Positions 1-10,542 of a stretch of DNA of 64,000 nt are shown piece by piece. Location of the stretch: the NCBI RefSeq assembly GCF_003672135.1, contig NC_039516.1:4075838-4139837 (forward strand). The letters are read 5' to 3'. Below the pieces are notes generated by a model. It was not told the origin of the DNA. It was given only the letters and a program-made list of their open reading frames with translations, and made no database searches. How positions within the stretch are numbered: the stretch's first letter is position 1; every line of letters starts with the position of its first letter. A program made the translations under genes and the position numbers. This DNA comes from Ooceraea biroi (lineage: Eukaryota > Arthropoda > Insecta > Hymenoptera > Formicidae).

Positions 1-1211
1 GGAATCCAGCTTCCGAGTTGCACTTTTATCCTTCGATTAATTTTGAAATTAATTGCATTCTTTCTCAATTAAAATCTCGTTTAGGTTCATTTATCCGCAA
101 CTGCGAAATTTAATTCATTGCTATTATACTGATATAATTGTTCATTGATTAACCTGAGCGAAAAGTATCATTAGCAGTAATGCACGCTAGACTTTGTTAG
201 GCTGTTTTCATAACTTGGGCATTCGTGTCCGCGCATCGGGTTTAATATATTTGATTTCATAAAATTAAATTCCTTTTTTTATTGTAATAACAATTTATAA
301 AATGAAAAATATGCGTCGATGTTTTTGCAGCTAAAATTTCAAAATTAATATACGCGTATTTATACACTGTTTCAGAAAAGAATAAACAACGATGCAGTAG
401 TGGTGAACGGCGAACACTGTTGAGCAAATACGCGTTGTTTCGGTTCAATTTTGACAAGCAAAACATATAACCGCCAGGAGAATCAAACCACCAGCGTTAT
501 CCGTTCTATATGCACGATTTGTCGATAAACACTGGCTAAACGATTCGCTATATGGTTTTTAACTCGTGCCGCTACGAGCTATGAGTTACAGCCTTCTGTA
601 TTGAAATTTTTCAGATATAACGAACTCTGATGCGGGCAGTATCAAACGTATCCAATTTTTTCCTTGATCTATTCGACAGTCCCGAAATCCTGTCAACACG
701 TAATCGCGACGTGTCCAATCCCGTTGAAAAGATGCACGACAAACAGCCATTCAACTCGCAATTCGACAAACCAGATTGACTACCGGCAAAGATGCCAGCA
801 ATTCCGGTTTGATTTGATACGCGATAGAACTTATGCATGAGACGTGAAGTTTCGTCGTCACACACGTATATTTATAACGCATATTTATATATTTGTTATT
901 AAAAATACTAACCGAACGGAACGAATAAATATTACAATATATACCTGATAAAGTCAGAGGCAAGAAAAGGGAAGCGAGAGCGGGAACGCGGAATAGACGG
1001 TGCAATGATAAAGGTGCAATGATGAGAAGACGCGGGAAGAGGCGGGGAGGGAAAATAAAATGCGGGAAGGCTGGAAACGCGGAATACATTATACCCCGGA
1101 AAAAGATGAATCATTCCGCTGATGGAATAAGTACTATCGAGCGCCACGGCCGCGGCAATTTGTACGAGTCGAACGTGCGGGCCTGAACGGACGATGCGCG
1201 GCTGCGATGCG

Positions 1212-1287
1212 GCAACGAGAGACAAAGAGACGGAGACAGAGACAGAAAGAGAGAGGAGAGGAGGGGGAGGGGAGAGAAAGAGCTCGA
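1212..1287 (+). repeat. Purine-rich GA tract
   Basis: About 75 bases are nearly all purine on the plus strand, made of GAGAC, GAGAG and GGGGAGGGG units. It is a low-complexity tract of the GAGA-factor type or simple mutational bias. Confidence 0.8.
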
Positions 1288-2877
1288 TGAACCAGCGGAA
1301 CTTATAATGGAATCATCCCTTCGGTCTCACCTAAGGAAGCCGACGCGTAGCCCATAGAAAACTAGTTCCCAGCGATTCTTCCTTTGACGGGGACCGTGTT
1401 GCATCTTGCATCTCCTGCGCCCGTCCTTCCTCTTTCCTCCCCTCTCACCCTTGACCGCGTCGCCGCTCATGCCGCGACACACATTAGATACATGCACCGC
1501 AGTCAATGGAATAGCGCTCGACCGTAAACTTGACACAATTGCCACTCCGACGTAACTCAGGATCAGCACAATGCTGGGCGTATGCCTTCTCCCGGTCTGG
1601 CAGGCAGCACGGAACGACCGGACGAGAGTGAGTGAGATAGATGGCTACAAAGAGAGAGATAATGCGTGATATAAGGGGAAGCAGGCTGCGGGAAGGAACG
1701 TGAGCGTGAAAGAGAGCTGAGGAAAGATGAGGCGCATACATGAAGAAGGTAGATATCCATTACAGTGTGCAACTTTTGTAACTTTCGCCAACGAAGTATG
1801 AGAACAGTGGATGCGATAAAGAGTAAGAGCAAGTAATAATAGCCGGACTTAATTTTATATTAGGATTGATGATACTTCGGTTTGAATGAGTTAAAGAGAG
1901 TATTATTAGATGATTTTGGTATTTCGTTCTCGCTAATAAATAAAAAGATCTTTTTATCATAAATTTATAATAATAATAATTACGATCGAAATCTTTCCGA
2001 ATGCCGTCAATTTCATGTGGAAAACATCTTTCAAGCCAACAGTAAAAGTAAAAAATAGTACTAATAGCAGAGTAAAAATTTGAGGTACAATTATTAGAGT
2101 ATTATCACATAATAGGAGAATGTTCAAGAAAGAGTACACGAGAGAAAAAACGAGGAATAATCAGGAAAAAATGGTTCTCGTTTATGCATGTTTACCATCA
2201 TCTTAGGTCCATTCCAAAGCCGCATAAATATTTGATGGGAAGATTGCAGGGTGCGAATCATACGCTATTATTTAGCAACTGTGGGCTTGCGACGTAAACA
2301 GAAGAAAAGCAAGAAAGAAAAAGAGCGAGTGAGAGGTACGCATCGAGTGGATGAGCAAGAGAAAAGCGAAAGGTAGAGACATCCCGACGGAGCAGCGACG
2401 AAGGAAGAAGAAAGATAGAATCCTATTGAGAGAGAAGGAGAGTCGGTCTATAGGTTTACTGCCATTATTTTCCCCGTGCATCCAACCCCATTGTATCGGG
2501 GCGTGAGGCTGCGGAGTGAGCATCTGCCCTCCCTCCGATCCTCTTCGCGCGGCATGCATGCATGCTCCCCGCACGCCCCGAGACCACTCGAAGCTGCTTT
2601 TTGTCCAATCATGCGCGCGAAATATTGCCGCCGCGGGACAACCTCGACGGACGTTGCGACGAGGGATGAAAAAAAAGGGGAGATGTCACTCGCCCGACTG
2701 ATGCACCCTGATAGCGCGGGGTCGATGGCAAACACGATGCACGTTGTTCCCGAGGGGGATGACCGGTCCTCTCTTCTTCAGGTGTTTCGGCAAAATCGAC
2801 CCCCCTCCCTTCATAGCCATAACCAAATCCCGGTAGTGCGATTACATAAATCCCGATTTTAGCCACTTTTTAACACG

Positions 2878-2924
2878 CATACGTACGTACGTATGCACGC
2901 ACGCACTTACGCACGCACGCGCGT
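2878..2924 (+). repeat. Alternating ACGT / CGCA tandem repeat
   Basis: Short units (ACGT, then GCAC) follow one another over about 45 bp, giving an alternating purine-pyrimidine tract. Confidence 0.85.
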
Positions 2925-3581
2925 GGATTTAATCGACATGGCGGATTTACGCGCCAGTGTAATCGGGTTTTCGTCGAGTACATTTAAAGCCGAGTTTCAT
3001 TATCGCTCATTTTTGACCGCGTTTACGTTCCACGTATAATGGCGCGATTTTGTCACATTAATGAGTGGCACTGTTGTTTACGCGCAATTGAAAGCTTTCG
3101 ATTCCACTTTACAAAGAGCTATTTTGATATGTCCTGGTCGAGTATATTCAATTGATGTCACAATTAATGCTACCGTAAATTTCATAAAATATGTACGACT
3201 TTTCAAAAGGCATGATATTATTAAACAAGCGACATTGTTTGCTCCGATATAGAAACGTAAGAAAACAAACATAACATTAACATTATATATTCAAACAAAT
3301 AAAATTTTCTTTCTCCTGCTTTTGAGTCGTGGAACACTGTTGGTCGCTTTAATCTCAACGTGTTGTTCTGTATATTTTTATTATACCAGATATCTATAGG
3401 ATTTTCGCTTTAAACGTAACCCACCCGTTTCATTTTTCGTAGTTTAACGCAAAGCAGATTCACTGGTGCAGCATTTTGCAACTAAAATCCGCTCGACCAA
3501 GCACAAAATATATTAAAAAATTAATTTTTTAGTTACCTTACCCATTCTTTTATGCGAATAATCGCAATTTTGAATAGCTGA

Positions 3582-3609
3582 GAATATAGGTCGGTATCGA
3601 CCTATATTC
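3582..3609. other. Perfect 12-bp hairpin with 4-nt loop
   Basis: The arm GAATATAGGTCG (3582-3593) is followed by GTAT and then the exact reverse complement (3598-3609). The inner part reads AGGTCG-N4-CGACCT, one mismatch per half from the nuclear-receptor half-site AGGTCA. Confidence 0.7.
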
Positions 3610-4684
3610 GTGAAACACGTTAAGTTAATTTGTATGGTTCGACAAAAAATATCTCATTCACACCATTTAAAAACACCTAGTGGAAACAAGGGAAACAGCT
3701 AAAGTAAAATGCGCGTGTTTTCAGATACGCGTATGTTCATATACGCGAGTCTAACACAACGCTTTCGGAGCTAATTAGCGCATTACGAGTTTTTCGCGCG
3801 AGTAATCGAATAACTGTTGAGGATGTGCTTGCTTCCAGCTCGCCGTTCCCGCGCTCCCGTTTCAATTATACCTCCGCGCGCGTCGGCACAATCACACGCA
3901 CGGCTTTATGACGTTCGTGTATGGCAAAGTTCGGACACGCCCGAGCGATGAGAACCGGCACGAGAGAGAGAAAGGAAAGGGATATATCTGTTGAGCAAGG
4001 CGGTTACGCGGGCAAACTTGGTGATCGCGCGTCCACAAGCGCGTCTTCTCACCGACGATACGCGCCGATGGACCGAACGTGGCAAAATTCCTCTCTTTTA
4101 ACTTTTGAAAAGACGCTCGCTCGCGCATCCCTCGTAACGAGGGAATTGTGCGAGTTCCACTGGGCTATTTTTGCGCGCGGCGGATCCTCGGGCGACGATC
4201 GTAAAATCAGAGATTTCTGTAACGAAATGCTATGCAAACTGCGCGCACACGATGGCCGCAATTATGCGCGCTCTAACGATTATTGCCGGGTGCGCAACTC
4301 TGTTACGAGATTACGAGACTACGTCGTAACACCTGTCTAATGCTCGCGACCACTATACATCGTCGTGTAAGGTAATCCTTGTTTCACCAATTCCTACGAG
4401 ACGAACAATGCACCGTTGTGCGTCCACTTCCGTTCTCCTCTACTCCCGTGCCTCACTCACACCCTCTCTTTCTTTCTCTCTCCTTTCTTCTGAGTACACG
4501 CAAACACACGGTTCCCGTCGTGTCGCCCTGCGATAAAAAAAGGTCCGACATTGTGTAAAAAGCGGCACGATGGATCGTTGTTTCGCGAGATCCTGCGCCT
4601 GTCGCGCGCTGTGATTTCCTCCGGGCTAATCATCCACCGCCAAGCCGGTTTCCGCCGGCTCGTTTTCTATGCCGTTACTGTGCC

Positions 4685-4975
4685 TTATTAATTACAGCGG
4701 CACTCGGCATGCATATCCCGCGGTGTAACGCCAATTAATTTCCGCGAGCACGAGAATTAATGTCAAAGGGAGAATGAAAACGTGGAAAGCAATTGCGAAC
4801 GGCGACGACGACGATGACGGCATTTCCACGTAAATATCGCGCAAGAGCTTGCGGCAGAAATCTCAGCCCGCTACCTGCCGCAGCAGTTGTTATTCAATGA
4901 AGATTCGTTAATTTGCGAGATTCCAGAGCGATCGATTGATGGATTGCGTGCCCATTAAATGCTGTAATTTAATCT
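4685..4975. promoter_or_regulatory. Cluster of homeodomain-like AT motifs, candidate enhancer
   Basis: Homeodomain-type cores occur at 4685-4694 (TTATTAATTA), 4732-4740 (CAATTAATT), 4754-4761 (GAATTAAT), 4906-4915 (CGTTAATTTG), 4931-4946 and 4966-4975. A TCF-like GTCAAAG lies next to one of them. They sit in otherwise mixed, not uniformly AT-rich, DNA. A candidate only. Confidence 0.2.
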
Positions 4976-5841
4976 GTTATGCCACTACCGCGTGCTTTCG
5001 TACAAAAGTTTCAAACTTGGATATTGCCTCATTTCGGACATTACTGGATTATTAGCGAGGATTTCATGCTTGATATCCAAGTATTTTCGTTTTGAACGTA
5101 TATTTAATTTAGATTAAATCGGCACGCGATTGTTTAATACTAATTTCTTGAAATTGTGGCGAAACGAGTGGACGCAAGAAGTATCTCTTTATACAGACAG
5201 GATTTGCACAGCGCACTTATTTTCCATAAATGTAAATATACCCTGGGACGAGTAAATATATTAGACGTGAAACGCGCGTTATATTCCCCGGCGTACGGGT
5301 TCTTTGTACAAATGAATGCGCAAATATACGCTCAGTTATTAATTAAACCGGACCCATAAGAGAAATAGAGTTTCCCCTCTATTTTCTTTAAAATTTACGC
5401 TAACGACATTAGTTTTGTTTCCACGGTTCCCATCACGGTCTCCTCCGCCTATCTCCACCGCGAGATCTCATTTCGCTTCGCACTTCGTTCCTCTCTCGAA
5501 ACCCTCGAAACTTTGGATTATGAGTGCTTGTGAATTCAGCTTGAAAAATCAATCGAGAAACTTTCTTCGGTTTTATTCGTCCGCCGCACGAACCATTGAG
5601 GCTCCTTAAATTCGTACTTAGAAATTCCATCACGGCTACATGCCTGGACTACCGTACTAGAAAAGAAATATTGAAGTCCAAGTTTCGCCTAATTCTCTAT
5701 CGCTCTTTCATAATCGTTCAATTCCGTCGAAAATATATTTGCTTTTGTTATCCTTATTATGTACTATTATTATTAGAAATATTTAAGGATACACTACATT
5801 GCTGTATCTGAATTTTACAACCGTGCAATATTGCATATCTA

Positions 5842-6331
5842 CGAGGGGTTGGTCACTAGCGGTTATAGTGTACAAAACTTACCCTTGATACGGATTACCT
5901 TTAAATTACCTCAGATTCCTTAAGATTACCTAATACTACAACAGTTCGATCAAATAACTTGGCAAAAGTTTCAATTTACTGTCAAAATTCATCAATGCCG
6001 TATTTTACGTATTGATTTCAGCCGGTAGTTCCCTCGATGATTGTTCAGAATTTTCCATTTTGATCGATTTAGATAATAAAACCAGAAAAAAATAATAAAC
6101 TAGCACAGAGCAAAAGAATCAAGCACAGAGTAGGCAGCTTGGCGGACATATAGACCCGAAAACATATGAAAGGTTGCGTTTCCGATATTTGGTTGTCTCT
6201 CGGCGGTTAGATATACTGAATATATATCGCGCATGGTATCACGATTACCTTAGATTACCTCAGATTATCTGAGACTACCCTAAGAATTACCTAGCCCTTG
6301 TACAGAGATTACCTCAGTGACCAACCCCTCG
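5842..6331. mobile_element. hAT-like MITE, 490 bp, non-autonomous
   Basis: Perfect 16-bp terminal inverted repeats (CGAGGGGTTGGTCACT) are flanked by an 8-bp target duplication, catatcta, at 5834-5841 and 6332-6339. An 8-bp duplication with short G-rich ends suggests hAT, although P-type and Merlin elements also give 8 bp and the second base (G) is atypical for hAT. There is no open frame of note. Variants of GATTACCT recur near both ends in the same orientation, about 5890-5935 on the left and about 6241-6316 on the right. These could be subterminal transposase-binding repeats. Confidence 0.9.
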
Positions 6332-6339
6332 CATATCTA

Positions 6340-8345
6340 TTATTTAAATCCAATAAAATTTTCCAGCGATAAGCACAAGCAACTGCACAATATCAATTAG
6401 CTTGGAAAACACTTGGATAAAGATGACGTTTATAACGTACATACATACGTACACACATGCACGTGAGAGAAAAGCATTGGGAAGAGAATGCCGCGGGGAA
6501 TGTATTAAAAAGTATCTAACGGGTCGAAGACACGCACGCGCGGCCCGAAGTGCTACGGATGGAATGAAAATTACATAGTGGATATAATAAAGCGCAGATC
6601 ATACGGAGATCCAAGCGTAATTTCGTCCGCGGGCTCAAAGACCCTAATGACGGTCCGCCATTCCATTGCGAGCAACACGCATATCGCGTTTCGACTTTTC
6701 CCTTCCGCCACAATTTTTCCCCTGTAAGCATTTGCCTCTCTGCGTCTGCAATGCCTTCGAAATATTTCCCGAATTTTTTCCAATTAGGTTATATCCGGAA
6801 ACAGCTATTTTACGTGCGCAATTTTTTCCCCTCTCCCGCATATTCGTTCGCAGACCGTTCCACTGCTTTGTGTTCGGTCTCTACCTTACGCTGTTCGTGT
6901 CGAATATGCTGTCGTCGTAAAATAAAAATATTGCGATAGAGAAGGTATATGCTACTTTAGGAATTCCAGAAAAATGCAAACGACGAAAATATATCCACCG
7001 AAGGAATATAGAAAACAGGCTCTTAAAGATTTTACTTATTTTCGATTTTATGAAGAATACATGTTCTTTTGTGAGAATAATTTATTTTTATATAGAACTA
7101 AGTTACTTTTTCTGGAAAAACAGCGTTTTTATATTTTCACGCTGTCATTCGTGCTCTGAAACAACTCAAAAGCTCAAAAGGAAATTAAAATACATTTAAA
7201 AAGCATTTAATTTTAATACTAAAACTTCTTGCGGAGCGATTATTTAGCAGCTGTACGGGTCGTTTTATAACATTATAAAAATGAGAGACTTAAAACCTAA
7301 CATGATAGAAACATTTTCCACTTGAAACTTTTTCTTCAAGCGTAATGCTGAATTAAGAATATTTTAAGCTCTGAGTGAATTTTAGGATATAATAATGTAA
7401 ATGGGCAGAATCTTTTGTTTTTAGAACCGCGACCGTCGGACTCTGGCACAGAGAAATTCTAGAAACGCCTGATAATATTATGGAATTATTCTACTGGCCA
7501 TGTAGCTCTCGTGCAGCTTGCAGAATTATGCGGCTGTTTTTCCCGTCCGCCAGCGTTCCGCCGCGAATCATCCGTGCGCGTTATTTTTTCACGCTCGATG
7601 TCCTTCGGCGAACGTCTTGTTACCTCCGCATTGTTACCGTAAAACGAGGATGTTATGATAGGCACCGCGCTCCATTTTGCGGATTCCCGAGGAGAGAAAA
7701 ATCGAGCGCGAGAGAAACGGCCTCGCTCTCTCTCTCTTTCTCATCAAACTCTTCCCCGCCCCCTCATTCTTCCCTCCCGCTCGAAGGCATCGGATCCCGC
7801 ATCACGGTTATCTTACTTTCAATGGACGCAGAAAAATCCGCCTGTCGCTTGCTCTTTTCAGGCGCCACAGCCGGACTGACGCTACGGTGACAGGTAAGAG
7901 AGACGGCAATTGAAATAACAAGGGAACGCAAAGGAGGAAAACCGGCATGAGAATAGCCGACAAGGAAGCGAGGCTGCCCTGCCAACTAAATCCCGAAGTT
8001 TCTTTGAAAAGAATCCGCCGCGGTGCACCCGTCTTCCGTCTCAGATACGACGATCGCGAAACGCGCGCCCTCGAAAAATTTGTCCCTTTTCAAACCGATC
8101 TGACAATGCGGTCGGGGCCCCGATGCGCTCGCATCCTTTCGCGCGAGTGCTGCCCATTCGTAGCTTCGACCAGTCGCTCTAAGTCGCTCAGGTCAATCGT
8201 TCGTGGTAAGATGTCCAACCCCCCATGGACATTTTGACCGGTAAAAATGGGGTCTCACGAGTTTTTCATGGCTTTTTCATCAGCCGTGAAATCCGCACTT
8301 TTGCGGACACAACATAATATAGGGAAGCATCTACCTAAACAGATA
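6340..8345. other. Non-coding stretch between the hAT-like MITE and the mariner
   Basis: No exon recognised. 6930-7450 is AT-rich, and 7480-8220 is CpG-rich with overlapping low-information frames. A small imperfect hairpin lies at 8191-8239: GGTCAA and ATGTCCA are matched by TGGACAT and TTGACC around a C-rich loop. Confidence 0.5.
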
Positions 8346-8347
8346 TA

Positions 8348-8379
8348 TTGGGTTGGCCAAAAAGTAATTGCGTTTTTTT
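8348..8379 (+). repeat. Left terminal inverted repeat of the mariner element
   Basis: These 32 bases match the reverse complement of the right end without mismatch. The outer end abuts the TA at 8346-8347. Confidence 0.97.
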
Positions 8380-8532
8380 CCAATAGATGGACATACATGT
8401 CTTGAAATGTAACTAACTTCGTTCTAAACCGCAAATTCATTATGTAGGTTAACAACTCACAGTTCAAGCTTGTTTTAGAAAAAGAAAGTACACGATTTCG
8501 TTAACAATTGTTTCTTTGCCGTCGATTTCAAA

Positions 8533-9550
8533 ATGGAAAATCAAAAAGAACATTTTCCTCATATTTTGTTTTATTACTTCCGAAAAGGGAAAAACGCTGT
8601 GCAAGCTCATAAAAAGTTATGTCATGTATATGGCGAAGATGCTTTAAAACTGCGGCAGTGTCAAAATTGGTTTACTAAATTTCGATCTGGAGATTTTTAT
8701 GTGAAAGATGCACCACGCTCAGGAAGGCCAATCGAAATTGATGATGACAAAATAAAGGCACTGATCGATTCCAATCGGCGTTTAACGACACGAGAGATTG
8801 CTGAGAATCTTAACATATCGAAATCGAGTGTTGAAAACCATTTAAAACGACCATTTAAGACGACATTAGTAAGCTCGATATTTGGGTACCACATGAGCTC
8901 AAAGAAATTCATCTCACTAAGCGTATTGACGTCTGCGATTCTCTTTTGAAACGTGAGGAAAATGATCCATTAATGAAACGTATAACAGGCGACGAAAAAT
9001 CGATCGTCTACAACAACGTCAAACGAAAAAGATCGTGGATGAACCTGCTCAAAGCACTTGAAAAGCAGATATTCACCAAAGAAAGATTATGCTGTCAGTC
9101 TGGTGGGACTGTGTATTTTGAGCTGCTTGCAAGGAATCAAACCATTAATTCAGACGTATACTGTCGTCAACTGGATAAATTAAATGATGCCATCAAACAG
9201 AAACGTCGAGAATTGGTGAATCGCAAAGGTGTTGTGTTTCACCATGATAACGCTAGACCACGTACAAGTTTGGTCACTCGTGAAAAATTGTTGCAGCTTG
9301 GATGGGATGTGTTACCATGATGTTACCACATCCACCATATTCGCCAGACCTGGCACCATCAGATTACCATTTGTTTCGTTCTTTGCAAAACGCCTTGAAT
9401 GGTAAAACCTTTACTGCTGATGAGGATATCAAATCGTTCTTGGAATTGTTTTTTGCTGAAAAAGATAAGAACTTTTTTGAGCGCGGAATCATGAAGTTGC
9501 CTGAAAAATGGCAAAAGGTAATCAAACAAAATGGACAATATATTGTTTAA
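8533..9550 (+). pseudogene. mariner transposase, decayed by frameshifts
   Basis: The gene starts at the ATG at 8533 with an N-terminal helix-turn-helix region (GKNAVQAH, CQNWFTKF, APRSGRP, LTTREIAENL). The frame is lost between about 8849 and 8868. It continues in another frame from 8868, shifts again between about 9035 and 9110 (with an in-frame TGA at 9059-9061), then returns. An 11-bp near-duplication at 9318-9328 causes the last shift, after which the C-terminal part (PPYSPDLAPSDYHLF to the stop at about 9550) is readable. Catalytic aspartates are encoded at 8991 (GDEK), 9246 (HHDNARP) and 9362 (APSD). After discounting the 11-bp insert, the last two are separated by 34 residues, the mariner D,D34D spacing. 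The Trp normally after GDEK is Ser here. No functional transposase can be made from this copy. Confidence 0.95.
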
Positions 9551-9595
9551 TAAAGTTTTTGTTTCCCATGAAAAATTCGCCTTTTATTTATATAA

Positions 9596-9627
9596 AAAAA
9601 AACGCAATTACTTTTTGGCCAACCCAA
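9596..9627 (-). repeat. Right terminal inverted repeat of the mariner element
   Basis: This is a perfect inverted copy of the left end and abuts the TA at 9628-9629. The A run just inside it is two bases longer than the corresponding T run on the left. Confidence 0.97.
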
Positions 9628-10506
9628 TATATCTCTCTCGAGATATCTTTCGTGAACTTGCCAGGCCACTCTCAAGGAGAAATGAATTTTTCAACGTTAC
9701 AAGAATCGAATTGGGTTTTCACGCCAGAGCAAAGTTGACTTTTAAATGTGCGTGGCTGGTGGCACTCGTTACTCGCCGAGAGTCACGTATCCCCGAAATC
9801 GCGAAATCACCGATACGGAAAATTCGATCGTCAAAACCCGCACAGGCCTGCCGCCCACCGTGAAAGCCGATGCAACCCTGACGCAGAAGCGCGTCGGGTA
9901 ATTCGAAAATTTCTACCCCTATCGGAAGGGAGATCCGGCATCCCTCGTTGTTACATTCGGCTACAATGCGCGCCCATAACAAATTCGTTGCCGGCGCGGT
10001 GCATAATTGGGGTCATTCCTCTTTTTCGCGCGCGCTTCTCTGCTTTCTTCTCTCCCTCTCATCTCGCTGCTTTGTGTTCGGGCGCGGAAAATATATTCCA
10101 GGAACAGCGTGAACGCATAATCTCCCGGCGCTAAGAGTAGTCATGGATCCCTTTCCCCGACCGACGTCGTTAAATCGGCCATATGCTTAAGTCTGGTCAC
10201 GTTCGCGTACCCGCTGCTGATAAATTGATTGCGTTTCGGGATTCTCTTCAGCGTTGCAGCTGCTGTTAGCACAGTTCGGCCGAATTTCCATCACGGCGCA
10301 CCGTTATGATTTTATACGGTGCTACGCCTCTTTTCCTAATGTCGCCTGCACCGCGACCGCCGTTGTTCATCGTTTCACCATCATTTCTACCGTTACCACG
10401 CTCGAGTTTCAAGATCGCGGAAGGTGTGCTCGGCACTTAAAAACAACCGGGAAACCCAGACGTAATAATCTCTATGCGGCGCGACGTTTGCTCAACGACG
10501 CGAAGG

Positions 10507-10542
10507 AGGACGACGACGACGAAGACGACGATGATGACGAGC
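10507..10542 (+). repeat. GAC/GAT trinucleotide repeat
   Basis: An imperfect GAC, GAA and GAT run of about 36 bases. In one frame it would read as a run of Asp and Glu, but no surrounding gene is supported. Confidence 0.8.

Larger units (their letters stand above)
1..5833. other. Non-coding stretch, no gene recognised
   Basis: The sequence alternates between AT-rich parts (1-900, 1840-2160, 3060-3660) and CpG-rich parts (about 940-1760, 2460-2780, 3840-4340). Frames up to 139 codons, such as 3921-4340, have arginine/serine-rich compositions dictated by CpG content, no recognisable domain and no clear splice context. Repeats and motif clusters inside it are listed separately. Confidence 0.5.
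8348..9627 (+). mobile_element. mariner-family DNA transposon, full length, 1280 bp
   Basis: The element is bounded by perfect 32-bp terminal inverted repeats that begin TTGGGTTGGCCAAAAAGTAA and continue through TTGCG into a T run. A TA target duplication flanks it (8346-8347 and 9628-9629). The pre-insertion site was a small AT palindrome, because AGATATA on the left mirrors TATATCT on the right. Length, TA duplication and a D,D34D transposase identify Tc1/mariner, mariner clade. The protein resembles the mellifera subfamily as I remember it, though the subfamily is not proven. The ends are intact while the gene is broken. Confidence 0.97.

Noticed and set aside
8204..8217. GGTAAGATGTCCA also found near 28180
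   Set aside because: A shared 13-mer is expected many times by chance in a window of this size, and the flanks do not match.
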